The notes: a model not told the origin generated them from the letters alone. A stretch of DNA of 64,000 bases from DYJE01 sp041660385 (GCA_041660385.1 JBAZWJ010000018.1:26726-90725); one strand, 5' to 3'. Counted from the first letter of the stretch, positions 8,859 through 17,705 are shown. Made by a program: numbers and translations.

Positions 8859-9206
8859 TCAAAACGTAATGATTTCGTAGCCCTTGTCTCTGTAAGCCGC
8901 CATTCCCGGATGGCCTGAAACATCGTCGAGAAGGGCGAGCCCCTGCTCTTTTGCTGCTTCCAGGGTTCCCAGTTTGTTGGAGCAGGCTTTGCAGACACCT
9001 TCCACAAGACCAGCATCCAGACATTTTTTCCAGAATCCGTTGAGAGGATTTCCAGGCAGCACCAGTTCCGGGATCAGTTTTACCGCAGCCCCCTCGACGA
9101 CTATTTTTGCTTCATGGCCTTTGGCGCTCATATCCAGGGCATTCAGCAGAACATGGATAAAACACATGGGGTCACCGTTGAATACGAACAGTACGAATTT
9201 TTTCAT
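8859..9206 (-). CDS. DsrE-family small sulfur-relay-like protein
   Basis: The 115-residue protein begins MKKFVLFVFNGDPMCFIHV and continues with GHEAKIVVEGAAVKL, the beta-alpha-beta pattern of DsrE/DsrF-like proteins. Two cysteines lie in GVCKACSNKLG, the position where family members bind persulfide or metals. The upstream sequence on the minus strand has a good AAGGAGA ribosome-binding site. Single DsrE-like proteins in sulfate reducers are thought to act in sulfur transfer or redox signalling; its substrate here is not indicated by neighbours. Confidence 0.75.
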   Translation of the reverse strand: MKKFVLFVFNGDPMCFIHVLLNALDMSAKGHEAKIVVEGAAVKLIPELVLPGNPLNGFWKKCLDAGLVEGVCKACSNKLGTLEAAKEQGLALLDDVSGHPGMAAYRDKGYEIITF

Positions 9207-9407
9207 GGTGGTCTCCTTTTTTGAATTTTAAAAAATAGGTTTGATGAGACAGGTATTTTTTTGTGAACACACTATAGCAGAAATTCTGAGCATTTCACGC
9301 AAAAGTTATCATAAGTTATTTGTCATCCATCCATGTTTTATGATATTCCAATGTTTACAAAAAATAACAAAAAACACTAAAGAATCCTTCGAAATGAGGA
9401 ACGGCAA

Positions 9408-10334
9408 ATGAAAAAGCTGCTTTCAACAAAAGATGTGGCCGAGCTTTTGGGGATCAATGAAAAGATGGTATACACCCTGGTTTCGGAAAAGGGGCTTCCG
9501 GCATCAAAGGTCACAGGCAAATGGCTTTTCCCCAAGCATCTGGTAGATCAGTGGATCGAAAACAGCACGTTGAATTTCCCTGATCCCGAGACAAAGCTAC
9601 CGCCCTACGAGGGACTCCTCATTATCACCGGCAGTAATGACCTGCTTCTCGACAAGACCATGGCTCTTTTTAACACACTCTATCCGGAACATGTGGCTGT
9701 GTTCGGTAATCTGGGGAGCATGGGAGGGCTTAGGGCTCTTCGCCGGAATCTTTGTCACATGGCCACAAGCCACCTGCTCGAAGACGGTGAAAAAGATTAT
9801 AATTTCGATTTTGCCGGCAGGGAACTGAGCAATATGCCGGTGGTTGTGAATTTTTGCCGAAGAGAACAGGGAATCCTTGTTCAGAAAGGGAATCCTCTAA
9901 AAATAAGTGGTGTGAAAGATTTAGGGAATCCGGGCATTCGCATGATCAACAGGCCGCTTGGAACAGGAACTCGTCTCCTTTTCGACCACGAGATCAGAAA
10001 GGCGGGGTTGAACAGCCAGAATCTGGATGGATACGCCAACGAAGTCTCACGCCATATGGATGTGGGCATTGAAATACTGTCAGGGAAAGCCGATGCAGGC
10101 CCCAGTATCAGGCCCGTTGCCGAACTGCTTGGGCTTGATTTCCTTCCGCTGCGCATAGAACGTTTTGATCTTCTGATAGACAAGGAACGCTTCTTTGATA
10201 AAGGCGTTCAGTATTTTCTGGGGATTCTTCACGAAAAGGGATTCAAAGACCTTTCGAAAAAACTTCCGGGCTATGACACCGAAATCAGCGGACGGATGGT
10301 TTTTCCTCAGGAGGCTGGGATCGGAGCGGTTTAG
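9408..10334 (+). CDS. Oxyanion-sensing regulator: excisionase-type HTH plus PBP-like domain
   Basis: The first 50 residues form a winged/excisionase-type helix-turn-helix (LLSTKDVAELLGINEKMVY...SKVTGKWLFPKHLVDQWI). The remaining 250 residues resemble the periplasmic-binding-protein-like domain (PF12727 type) found in molybdate/tungstate regulators, including GTGTRLLFDHE and GYANEVSRHMDVGIEILSG. There is no signal peptide, so the ligand domain is cytoplasmic. GAGGAA precedes the start. It stands immediately before tupA on the same strand, so it probably senses tungstate or molybdate and controls the tup genes. This regulatory target is inferred from position. Confidence 0.8.
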   Translation: MKKLLSTKDVAELLGINEKMVYTLVSEKGLPASKVTGKWLFPKHLVDQWIENSTLNFPDPETKLPPYEGLLIITGSNDLLLDKTMALFNTLYPEHVAVFGNLGSMGGLRALRRNLCHMATSHLLEDGEKDYNFDFAGRELSNMPVVVNFCRREQGILVQKGNPLKISGVKDLGNPGIRMINRPLGTGTRLLFDHEIRKAGLNSQNLDGYANEVSRHMDVGIEILSGKADAGPSIRPVAELLGLDFLPLRIERFDLLIDKERFFDKGVQYFLGILHEKGFKDLSKKLPGYDTEISGRMVFPQEAGIGAV

Positions 10335-10397
10335 CAATTCGGAATTATTGTGATAATCAGCTTACATATTAACAGTTTTACAAAAAGGAGAAAAACA

Positions 10398-11222
10398 ATG
10401 AATCAGTTTAAAAAAGCAGTGCTGATCCTTCTGGGTTTGCTGGTGGTTGCCGTGCCGTGTTTTGCCGGAAGCACCTTGATGATGGCCACCACAACAAGCA
10501 CTGATGACACGGGCCTTTTGAACGTGCTTGCCCCGGTATTTGCCAAAGAAACGGGCATCGAATTGAAATGGACAGCCACAGGTACGGGTAAGGCATTGAA
10601 ACTGGGCGAGAACTGTGATGTGGACGTTCTTCTTGTCCATGCCCCGGAAGTGGAAAAAACCTTTGTTGAAAATGGTTATGGAGTGGACAGAAAAGAAGTG
10701 ATGTACAACGATTTCGTGATCATCGGGCCAGCCTCTGATACCGCAAAAATCAAAGGAAAATCAGTCAAGGACGCCTTTGAAATCATAAGAAGTAAGAGCG
10801 CATCTTTCGCCAGCAGGGGAGATAAATCCGGTACACATGTCATGGAACTCGACCTGTGGAAGAAAACGGGAAAACCTCTTCCTGAGAAAGAGTCCTGGTA
10901 CATCCAGACAGGGCAGGGTATGCTTCAGACTATCGGCATTGCCGCTGAACGCAAGGCTTACACGCTGACAGACCGGGGCACCTTCATCAAATACGAAAGT
11001 GATCACAAAGGAAACCCTCCCCTTGTTATCCTTGTTGAAGGGGATGATGTTCTCAAAAACCAGTACAGTGTCATTGCTGTCTGCAACAAACATTGCCCAA
11101 AAGCAAAATACGATCTTGCAAAGACGTTTTCCGACTGGATGGTGAGTGCAAAAACTCAAAAACTCATCGGGGATTTCAAGCTTCTCGGCAAACCCCTTTT
11201 CACACCCAATGCTAAGAAATAG
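10398..11222 (+). CDS. tupA: Tungstate ABC transporter, periplasmic binding protein TupA
   Basis: The ATG at 10398 is preceded by AAAAAGGAG and opens a signal peptide (MNQFKKAVLILLGLLVVAVP...FAGS). An in-frame ATG at 10350 lacks such support. The mature protein begins with TTTSTDDTGLL, the hallmark of TupA/WtpA-type tungstate binding proteins, and has KWTATGTGKALKLG, DVLLVHAP and FASRGDKSGTH, which contact the oxyanion in the family. The 274-residue precursor fits TupA. It delivers tungstate to TupB/TupC encoded next, supplying W-pterin enzymes such as formate dehydrogenases and aldehyde oxidoreductases. Tungstate rather than molybdate specificity is inferred from the family. Confidence 0.9.
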   Translation: MNQFKKAVLILLGLLVVAVPCFAGSTLMMATTTSTDDTGLLNVLAPVFAKETGIELKWTATGTGKALKLGENCDVDVLLVHAPEVEKTFVENGYGVDRKEVMYNDFVIIGPASDTAKIKGKSVKDAFEIIRSKSASFASRGDKSGTHVMELDLWKKTGKPLPEKESWYIQTGQGMLQTIGIAAERKAYTLTDRGTFIKYESDHKGNPPLVILVEGDDVLKNQYSVIAVCNKHCPKAKYDLAKTFSDWMVSAKTQKLIGDFKLLGKPLFTPNAKK

Positions 11223-11229
11223 TTATTAA

Positions 11230-11919
11230 ATGGATTTCATCATTGACGGCATTATCAAAGCCCTCCACCTTCTGGTGAGTTTTGATTCTGAAACCTATTC
11301 CGCTGTTCAGGCCACGATTTATGTGTCCGGTATGTCCATGATTGTCAGTCTGGCCCTTGGTATACCTGCGGGATTCGCACTGGGTTACTTCTCTTTTCCG
11401 GGAAAGAGGGCTTTGCGTCTTGTGGTGGATACGTTGATGGCGCTTCCCACGGTTTTCATCGGTCTTGTGGTTTACGCCATGATATCCAGCAGGGGGCCTC
11501 TGGGTTCACTGGGACTCCTTTTCACCCTTCCAGGCATTGCCATCGGTCAGGCCATTCTTGCTTTTCCCGTGGTGGCAGCTTTGAGCGCCTCCGCTGTTGA
11601 GAGTATGGACGCCCAGCTCCGGCCAACTCTGATGTCTTTCGGCGTCAGTCGCACAAGGCTGTTTCTCACGAGTCTAAGGGAAGTGCGTTTCGGGCTGCTT
11701 GTTGCCGCACTTAATGCTTACGGCCGTGTCACCACGGAAGTCGGGATTTCCATGATGGTGGGAGGAAATATCAAATGGCATACACGAACCATTACAACGG
11801 CCATTGCCCTTGAAACAGGCAAAGGGATGTTTGACGTGGGAATCGCCTTAGGTCTGATTCTTCTCCTCATCGCGTTTGCTGTTAATGTGTCCATGTCGTT
11901 TTTAAGGAAGTACGAATGA
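11230..11919 (+). CDS. tupB: Tungstate ABC transporter permease TupB
   Basis: The 229-residue inner-membrane protein has about five hydrophobic helices and the cytoplasmic EAA-like loop that docks the ATPase (LFLTSLREVRFGLLVAALNAYGRVTTEVG). It starts 7 bp after tupA and overlaps tupC by 4 bp. The family forms a homodimeric channel for tungstate received from TupA. Confidence 0.9.
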   Translation: MDFIIDGIIKALHLLVSFDSETYSAVQATIYVSGMSMIVSLALGIPAGFALGYFSFPGKRALRLVVDTLMALPTVFIGLVVYAMISSRGPLGSLGLLFTLPGIAIGQAILAFPVVAALSASAVESMDAQLRPTLMSFGVSRTRLFLTSLREVRFGLLVAALNAYGRVTTEVGISMMVGGNIKWHTRTITTAIALETGKGMFDVGIALGLILLLIAFAVNVSMSFLRKYE

Positions 11920-12935
11920 CGAACGCCTTGTTTGAGATCAGGAATCTGAAGCATCGTTACAAAGACAGGATTGTCCTCGAAGAAGAGAGCTTTGATCTTT
12001 ACCCCGGAACCATCACAGGGATAACCGGGCCAAACGGAAGCGGAAAGAGCACTCTGATAAATATCCTGGGGCTGATCTTAAAGCCGACTGAAGGGGCACT
12101 CCGGTTCATGGGTGAACAGGTGGTGCCTTTTTCAGCGATAGCAAGAGAGAGGATTGCAACCCTTACTCAGGATTCCACTCTGCTGAAACGAAATGTTTCG
12201 GAAAACGTGGCGTATGGCCTCATGATCCGGAAAGACACGAATGATTTAGAAAAGAGGGTGGCTGAATCTCTTGAATCGGTGGGGTTACCCTTTTCCTCAT
12301 TCGCCCGGCGCAGTGTAAAGGCTTTGTCTGGGGGAGAGGCAAGAAGAGTCGCTCTTGCGGCCCGTCTGATTCTGAAACCCCAAATGCTTCTTCTCGACGA
12401 ACCAACAGCCCATGTGGACGAGCACAGCAGCACCATGATCCTGCGTGCTGTTCTTCATGCAAGAGAACAGTGGGGTACAACTCTGGTGATTTCAAGTCAT
12501 GACCGGGAATGGCTGGAAAGTATAAGCGACAGGACCATCACCGCGTTCAACGGACACCTGTTCAAGGAAGAACGGATCAATATCCTCACAGGACCCTTCG
12601 AAAAGAGGGGGAATTCCTGGTACAAAGTCGGCGTTACATCATGTGATTGTAATATCCCAGTGCCCATGTCTCCTGACCGGAACAGATCTGCTATTATTCC
12701 TGCCTCAGCCCTTTACCTTGCCCATGATTCCAGCCGGATTCCAGATAACGCAATGATATTCAAACCCCGGATCGCCGGGATCTCCCTTTCTCGAAACAAG
12801 GAGCATCTCTACGTATCCCTTTCTGGCTCTGATTGCTGTCTTGTTTCCATAATTAATTCGTCTGAAGCCGGTTCGTTTATTCCAGGTCAGACGGTTTACG
12901 CTTATTACGATCCCGCAGACCTGTCTTTCAGGTGA
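11916..12935 (+). CDS. tupC: Tungstate ABC transporter ATPase TupC with C-terminal TOBE-like domain
   Basis: The 339-residue protein has Walker A GPNGSGKST, signature LSGGE, Walker B MLLLDEPTAHVDE and a switch histidine in VISSHD. After residue ~215 there is an extra domain of about 120 residues whose end (ISLSRNKEHLYVSLSG...FIPGQTVYAYYDPADLS) resembles a TOBE oxyanion-binding fold. That could let cytoplasmic tungstate feed back on transport, as in ModC. The start overlaps tupB in ATGA. The gene is followed by a strong bidirectional terminator. Confidence 0.88.
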   Translation: MTNALFEIRNLKHRYKDRIVLEEESFDLYPGTITGITGPNGSGKSTLINILGLILKPTEGALRFMGEQVVPFSAIARERIATLTQDSTLLKRNVSENVAYGLMIRKDTNDLEKRVAESLESVGLPFSSFARRSVKALSGGEARRVALAARLILKPQMLLLDEPTAHVDEHSSTMILRAVLHAREQWGTTLVISSHDREWLESISDRTITAFNGHLFKEERINILTGPFEKRGNSWYKVGVTSCDCNIPVPMSPDRNRSAIIPASALYLAHDSSRIPDNAMIFKPRIAGISLSRNKEHLYVSLSGSDCCLVSIINSSEAGSFIPGQTVYAYYDPADLSFR

Positions 12936-12991
12936 TTGGTTTCTTTTCGGTATCGGTATTCTTTTTCTGATCGGTCAAGCTTTTGTAAAAG

Positions 12992-13013
12992 AGCTGAGTT
13001 CAACTCAGCTTTT
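12992..13013. terminator. Bidirectional terminator between tupC and the EIIA(Man) gene
   Basis: AGCTGAGTT and AACTCAGCT form a perfect palindrome flanked by A and T runs on its two sides, so it can end transcription of tupC (+) and of the converging PTS gene (-). Confidence 0.8.
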
Positions 13014-13050
13014 CCCCTAAAAATAGCGATTCATGACCCTGAAAATGGTT

Positions 13051-13458
13051 TCACTTAGTTCCGTTTAGAATGCCGCTTGCAAGTGAAATGCTCTGTTTCC
13101 CTGACGCCACGAGCGTTTTGGCCGCTTTGTTAAGATCCGTTTCACCCTGCATACCCACCGCTCGGATAAGAAGGGGCAGGTTGACGCCGGATATCACTTC
13201 GACTTTCCCGTCGTCGAGGAATGAATAACTGATGTTTGATGGCGTTCCGCCAAACATATCCGTTAGCAGCAGAATTCCTTGTTTTTTATCGACTTTCTTA
13301 ATGGCACTCGATATTTTTGTATGGAATTCGTCCACATTTTCTTTCACGTTAATGGAAACAGGAATAACTCCTTCGGGTTTTGTTCCAAGAATGAACTCAG
13401 CTGTTTCAATCAGAGAAGCAGCCAGCGTGCCATGGGTGACCAGGACAATGCCTATCAT
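13051..13458 (-). CDS. PTS EIIA component, mannose family
   Basis: The 135-residue protein starts at 13458 (MIGIVLVTHG), with AATAGGAG upstream; a longer frame upstream lacks family similarity. His9 in LVTHGTLA is the expected phosphorylation site, and LLTDMFGGTPSN is the family's second signature. No EIIB, EIIC or EIID gene is adjacent. It ends the rpoN/ptsN gene cluster, as in other deltaproteobacteria, where such orphan EIIA(Man) proteins are thought to belong to a regulatory phosphorelay with PtsN rather than sugar uptake. Confidence 0.85.
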   Translation of the reverse strand: MIGIVLVTHGTLAASLIETAEFILGTKPEGVIPVSINVKENVDEFHTKISSAIKKVDKKQGILLLTDMFGGTPSNISYSFLDDGKVEVISGVNLPLLIRAVGMQGETDLNKAAKTLVASGKQSISLASGILNGTK

Positions 13459-13501
13459 AAGACTCCTATTCAACTTTTCCTTCAAACTGTACGTGCAAAA
13501 C

Positions 13502-13549
13502 TGATGGCGTTGTAAAAGTTCCATCCTCAAATTTTTTTACGAGTCCATC
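13502..13549. repeat. Small inverted-repeat element
   Basis: GATGGCGTTGTAAAA at the left faces TTTTTTTACGAGTCCATC at the right, forming an imperfect inverted repeat of about 16 bp. Its ends match the GATGGCGTCGTAA ends seen at 1023 and 56015. It sits between the two PTS genes. Confidence 0.65.
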
Positions 13550-13577
13550 AAAAATTCCATCTTAATCGTTTCTATCG

Positions 13578-14036
13578 TTAGAATTCATCATCTTCGCTTT
13601 GCATGATCGTGTATATCTCTTCTGCACTTGATGCTCTCATTAATCGCATTTTGAACCCGTCGTTTTTTAATATCCGTGATATTCGTGCAAGAAATTTCAA
13701 GTGGAGGCCGGTTGACTGGTCGGGGGTGATTAATGTGAAAAAGAGATGGGTGGGCCTTCCGTCAATGGAATCGAAGTCTACCCCCCTTTTGCTTAACCCG
13801 AAGCCGATGACCATGGAGTCAAGGCCTTTGATTTTCCCGTGGGGTATGCCGATTCCTTCGCCTATACCTGTGCTCCCAAGCTGCTCTCTTTCCATGAGAA
13901 CTTTGAAAAGGAGTTCGGGGTTAAGCCGGGCGACGCCAGCTATGGATACCCCCAGCTCTTCGAGAATTCCTTTTTTGTCCTTGGATTTAAGATCCGGAAT
14001 GATGGAGTCAAGGTGCAGAACATCGAGAATTTTCAT
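13578..14036 (-). CDS. ptsN: PTS EIIA-Ntr nitrogen-regulatory protein
   Basis: The 152-residue protein has the EIIA-Ntr/fructose fold. REQLGSTGIGEGIGIPHGK contains the phospho-histidine (IPHGK), and the C-terminal half has LHLKFLARISRIL. It lies downstream of rpoN and hpf in the usual order. PtsN links the nitrogen PTS to potassium, nitrogen and sigma-54-related control in proteobacteria. A third IIA-type protein of this kind is at 55309. Confidence 0.88.
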   Translation of the reverse strand: MKILDVLHLDSIIPDLKSKDKKGILEELGVSIAGVARLNPELLFKVLMEREQLGSTGIGEGIGIPHGKIKGLDSMVIGFGLSKRGVDFDSIDGRPTHLFFTLITPDQSTGLHLKFLARISRILKNDGFKMRLMRASSAEEIYTIMQSEDDEF

Positions 14037-14259
14037 ATTTCCACCAGTGGATAGGATCTTGCTTGCATTGTGAGGCTTTTCCCTCTCCCAGTAATAAAAC
14101 AGCTCTATTCATATCAGTCTGGTTTTTAAGTTTCAAGCCAAATTCTTTATGAATAACTATTGTCTGAAAGGAAACTCAATATTTTGATCTGAGACAAGGT
14201 GAATTATCTTATATTCAGGATCCAAACAGTCCAAATGACGCGGTTTCCTTTAATAGCAA

Positions 14260-14283
14260 AGGGCGCTTTGTTCAAAGCGCCCT
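14260..14283 (-). terminator. Hairpin between hpf and ptsN
   Basis: AGGGCGCTTTG and CAAAGCGCCCT form a perfect 11-bp stem with a 2-base spacer. The T-run is poor on the minus strand, so it may be an attenuating or RNA-processing hairpin rather than a full terminator. The surrounding 340-bp gap holds no gene. Confidence 0.55.
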
Positions 14284-14378
14284 GATTTGTTTTCAAAGTG
14301 TTTTATTCATGGTTGATATGTCCATGAACGGGGTTTATTGTAATTCCCGGTCACATGACTGGCCGGTTAACCGTGCTG

Positions 14379-14789
14379 TTATAGTGCTTCGCCGTTATAT
14401 TCCGACTGCTCTCCATCGCTTTCGGCGTCAATGAAACCGGTATCGTCGGTTTCTTCTTCCTGCTCGTCGTGGCCGTTTTTAATGCTGTCGCGGTTGTTGG
14501 TGGCACGTTTGTTAATTTTATCAAGTGTTTTGGTCAATTGCTTTTTAAGTTTATCCACCACAGTATCGATAGACGAATACATATTTTCACTTTGATCTTT
14601 GGCGTAGAGGGTCATACGGTCACTGATCAGATTGATTTCCGCTGTGTGACGGATTTTTTCAACGGAAAATACCACGTTGGCTTCAGCAGGGTTGTCAAGG
14701 AGTTTATCAAAACGATCAAGTTTTTTCTGAACGTATGATCGAAGTGCATCTGAAGAGTCAAGATTCTTAAAGGTTACAGATACGTGCAT
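14379..14789 (-). CDS. hpf: Ribosome hibernation promoting factor
   Basis: The 136-residue protein begins MHVSVTFKNLDSSDALRSYV and contains FDKLLDNPAEANVVFSVEK and YAKDQSENMYSSIDTVVDKL, the HPF/RaiA fold that binds the 30S subunit in stationary cells. The tail after residue 100 is acidic and low-complexity (DEQEEETDDTGF). The gene follows rpoN by 11 bp, as in most proteobacteria, and is probably co-transcribed. It lacks the long-form C-terminal dimerisation domain. Confidence 0.9.
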   Translation of the reverse strand: MHVSVTFKNLDSSDALRSYVQKKLDRFDKLLDNPAEANVVFSVEKIRHTAEINLISDRMTLYAKDQSENMYSSIDTVVDKLKKQLTKTLDKINKRATNNRDSIKNGHDEQEEETDDTGFIDAESDGEQSEYNGEAL

Positions 14790-14800
14790 AAATGACCTCC

Positions 14801-16246
14801 CTAAAATTGTTTGCGTTTGCTTGAAGGCAGAATACGTAAGGCCTCCCTGTACTTTGCTACCGTTCTTCGAGCAATATCTATGTTATTTTCCTCCTTTAGG
14901 ATGCTTGCGATTTTATCATCGCTGAAAGGCTTCTTGGGGTTCTCCTTTCCTATGAGCTGTTTGATTTTGTCATGAACGCTGATGGAAGCCATGGCCGAAC
15001 CGCCATGGACCCTGTTGATAGAGCTGTTGAAGAAATATTTAAGTTCGAAAATCCCCTGAGGCGTGAATACGTATTTGTTCGTTGTCACGCGGCTGATGGT
15101 GGATTCGTGCATATTGATGTCCTGAGCCACATCCCTTAAAACCATGGGCTTCAGGTACGCAATGCCTTTTTCGAAAAATTCCGCCTGATATTTGAGAATG
15201 CTTTCCATCACATTGTATATGGTTTTCTGGCGCTGGTGTATGCTTTTGATAAGCCATGCAGCTGATCTCATTTTTTCCTGGAGATAATCTTTTGTTTCTC
15301 CCGGCATATCCTTGCCCTGGCTTATGGCTTTTCTGTAATAGGGGTTTACACGTAATTTGGGCATGCCGTCGTCGTTCAGAACAACGACGAATTCCCCTTC
15401 TTCTTTGTACACGAAGATATCCGGGATAATGTAGTGAGGTTCTTCGTCGCTGAAAATCCGGCCTGGTTTCGATTCAAAGCCCTGGATGACCGTGACAGCG
15501 GCCACCACGGTGTTGATGGATATTTTCAGGGCCCGTGCAATGGCCTTATAGTTTTTGTTCTCCAAGTCTTTGATGTGGTCTGCGATGATCCGGGTGAGAA
15601 TAGGATCGTCTATCTTGAGTTGTTTTGCCTGAATAAGCAGGCATTCGCTCAAGGATCTTGCGCATACGCCGGGAGGATCGAAGGTCTGGAGAGTCTCCAG
15701 CACATCTTCCACGTCTTCCACCGGCCGTTCGCACATGGTGGCCATTTCCTCCACCGTGGTGGTGAGGTACCCATCGTTATCCAGGTTGCCGATAATCAGG
15801 CAGCCGATTTCCTGTTCATATTCTGCGGGAAGAAACATCAAGAGCTGCCAGAGCATATGGTCTTTGAGGGATTTTTTGCCGGAAATGAAAGACTCGTAAC
15901 TTGGCGCTTCCCTGTGTTCTGCTTCGAAATGGGTTCTTCCAGCAGAATTGTACTCTTCGATATAGTTATCCCAGTCTATTTCAGTATTGAGTTTTTCTTC
16001 AATTTTTATTTCTGTTTCACTGGCAGGCTGGGACATTTTGTCTTCCATGTCCAGCGAATCTTCATTGGATTCTTTGAGGTTGTGTTCCATCAGCTCTTCA
16101 AGAGCAGGGTTCTCCTCGATTTCCTGGTTTATGGCATCCACCAGTTCCAACCGGGACAGTTGGAGCAACTTGATGGCCTGCTGCAATTGCGGCGTCATCA
16201 CAAGCTGCTGGGATAATTTGAGTTGCTGTCTAAGTTCTAATGCCAT
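14801..16246 (-). CDS. rpoN: RNA polymerase sigma-54 factor
   Basis: The 481-residue protein has the glutamine-rich region I (MALELRQQLKLSQQLVMTPQ...), an acidic region II, the core-binding region, the helix-turn-helix and the RpoN box (ARRTVAKYREAL) near the C-terminus. It recognises -24/-12 promoters and needs NtrC-type ATPase activators, one of which is encoded at 26607. A clear cognate promoter lies before glnB (40338). The gene sits between lptB and hpf, the normal proteobacterial order. Confidence 0.97.
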   Translation of the reverse strand: MALELRQQLKLSQQLVMTPQLQQAIKLLQLSRLELVDAINQEIEENPALEELMEHNLKESNEDSLDMEDKMSQPASETEIKIEEKLNTEIDWDNYIEEYNSAGRTHFEAEHREAPSYESFISGKKSLKDHMLWQLLMFLPAEYEQEIGCLIIGNLDNDGYLTTTVEEMATMCERPVEDVEDVLETLQTFDPPGVCARSLSECLLIQAKQLKIDDPILTRIIADHIKDLENKNYKAIARALKISINTVVAAVTVIQGFESKPGRIFSDEEPHYIIPDIFVYKEEGEFVVVLNDDGMPKLRVNPYYRKAISQGKDMPGETKDYLQEKMRSAAWLIKSIHQRQKTIYNVMESILKYQAEFFEKGIAYLKPMVLRDVAQDINMHESTISRVTTNKYVFTPQGIFELKYFFNSSINRVHGGSAMASISVHDKIKQLIGKENPKKPFSDDKIASILKEENNIDIARRTVAKYREALRILPSSKRKQF

Positions 16247-16252
16247 AAGGAT

Positions 16253-16975
16253 TTATAACCTGAATTCTTCACCTAAATAAAATCGCCGTGCAATTTCACT
16301 TGAAGCTATCTTTTCCGGGGGGCCTGACTCAATGACTGCGCCGTTGTTCATGATATACGCATCATGACAGACTCCCAGGGTTTCTCTGACATTGTGGTCC
16401 GAAATCAACACACCGATGCTTTTCTGGGTCAAAAAACCGATAATCTTCTGGATATCAATGACGGCCAGGGGATCTACACCTGCAAAAGGTTCATCCAGAA
16501 GAATAAACGCCGGGTTGGTGGCAAGAACCCGTGTGATCTCCAGTCGTCTTCTCTCTCCGCCGGATAGAACAGCCGCTTTCTGTTTGGAAAGGTGCTTGAT
16601 TCTCAGTTCATCCAGAAGTTCGTCCGCTTTTTTGTTTTGTTCGGCTTTTGGCAAATCCAGAAGTTCGAGAATGACCAGCACGTTTTCTTTTACGGTCAGG
16701 GTTTTGAATATCGACGACTCCTGGGGAAGATAACCCAGTCCGTTTCTGGCCCTGATATACATGGGATCTTGTGAGATATCCCTTCCGTCGATGAGAACTT
16801 CTCCCGAATCTGGCCGAATAATACCCACGGCCATATAAAATGTCGTGGTTTTTCCAGCTCCATTGGGCCCCAATAGACCTGTTACCTGTCCGCTTCGGAC
16901 CTCAAGGCTGACATCATTAACAACTTTTCTGCCGCCGTACGTTTTCACCAGATGATTCAGATTCAATATCGCCAT
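16253..16975 (-). CDS. lptB: LPS export ABC ATPase LptB
   Basis: This single ABC ATPase has Walker A GPNGAGKTT, the Q-loop region GYLPQESSIF, signature LSGGERRRLE, Walker B FILLDEPFAGVD and switch His in LISDHNVRET; GLLGPNGAGKTTTFYM and FAGVDPLAV are typical of LptB. The ATG at 16975 is preferred over an upstream TTG. It powers LPS extraction with LptFG, which are not in the window. It ends 6 bp before rpoN. It is separated from lptA by about 870 bp of repeats, which is unusual. Confidence 0.95.
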   Translation of the reverse strand: MAILNLNHLVKTYGGRKVVNDVSLEVRSGQVTGLLGPNGAGKTTTFYMAVGIIRPDSGEVLIDGRDISQDPMYIRARNGLGYLPQESSIFKTLTVKENVLVILELLDLPKAEQNKKADELLDELRIKHLSKQKAAVLSGGERRRLEITRVLATNPAFILLDEPFAGVDPLAVIDIQKIIGFLTQKSIGVLISDHNVRETLGVCHDAYIMNNGAVIESGPPEKIASSEIARRFYLGEEFRL

Positions 16976-17246
16976 AAACAATTATATGTACTGATGATAA
17001 AATAACCAAAGTTAAAGATCGGATTTTCCGCACACAAGGTTGAACTGCTTTTATGGTTCATCAAGGTGGACGGCTTTGAATAATTCCCATGAACTACTTG
17101 AATTTGAACCAAGTATAACACAGCCACCTTGAAAAATAAGCTAAAAATTCAAAAAAAATATAATAATGACTATATCAAACTATTATAGGCACTTATTTTG
17201 CAGATGTGCGCGTGTTGACGTGGCGGTGACAAGGGGGGCGGAGGGC

Positions 17247-17546
17247 ATAGCCGTCAGGTTAAGGCTTTAAATGATACAATCCGCATCGAATATCCCAACG
17301 GGATTCCGTATCGTAGCCCAGGGTTGCGGCAACGCCGCTACCCTGGGATCACCGGCGAGCACCCTCAACCCCAAAGGGGTTGCGTCTGGATATGGGCGAT
17401 TCATGGGAATGTTACGCAACCCCGTTGGGGTTGAAAATCACAATCGCAAATATCCCAGGGTAGCGGCTTTCGCCGCAACCCTGGGCTTTATGCCGTAGCC
17501 CCGTTGGGGCAAAAAATCTGATTTTTGCTTTTAGCCTGACGGCTAT
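17247..17546. mobile_element. 300-bp non-autonomous element with inverted ends and 12-bp flanking direct repeats
   Basis: The ends are ATAGCCGTCAGGTTAA and TTAGCCTGACGGCTAT, inverted repeats matching at 15 of 16 positions. On both outer sides stands GGGGCGGAGGGC (17235-17246 and 17547-17558), which looks like a 12-bp target duplication. Inside are nested palindromes: GCCCAGGGTTGCGGCAACG with a reverse copy near 17455-17487, and CAACCCCAAAGGGGTTG with CAACCCCGTTGGGGTTG. No transposase is encoded. It lies between lptA and lptB. Confidence 0.8.
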
Positions 17547-17568
17547 GGGGCGGAGGGCCTATGGGAGG

Positions 17569-17705
17569 ATCGGATCATTTGTCGGGTTTCGTTCCTCTAC
17601 CCGACCTACGAGGGTCTGACGCAATCTTGCTATGCATAAATCTATCGGGTAAAGCCGAGGGGCAGAAACCTGTGTAGGATGGGTGGAGCCAAAGCGTAAC
17701 CCATC
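17569..17705. repeat. Dispersed repeats B and C (copy 1)
   Basis: The B part contains TTTGTCGGGTTTCGTTCCTC followed by TACCCGACCTACGAG, with further copies at 26412 (reverse), 29731 and 39521. The C part, GTAGGATGGGTGGAGC with GCGTAACCCATC, forms a hairpin and recurs at 26503. There is no coding content. Confidence 0.7.

Noticed and set aside
15434..16216. A 260-codon plus-strand frame
   Set aside because: It is the antisense shadow of rpoN.
17290..17520. Repeated palindromic units that might be a CRISPR array
   Set aside because: The units are not evenly spaced, have no spacers of constant length, and lie inside one element with inverted ends; no cas genes are present.
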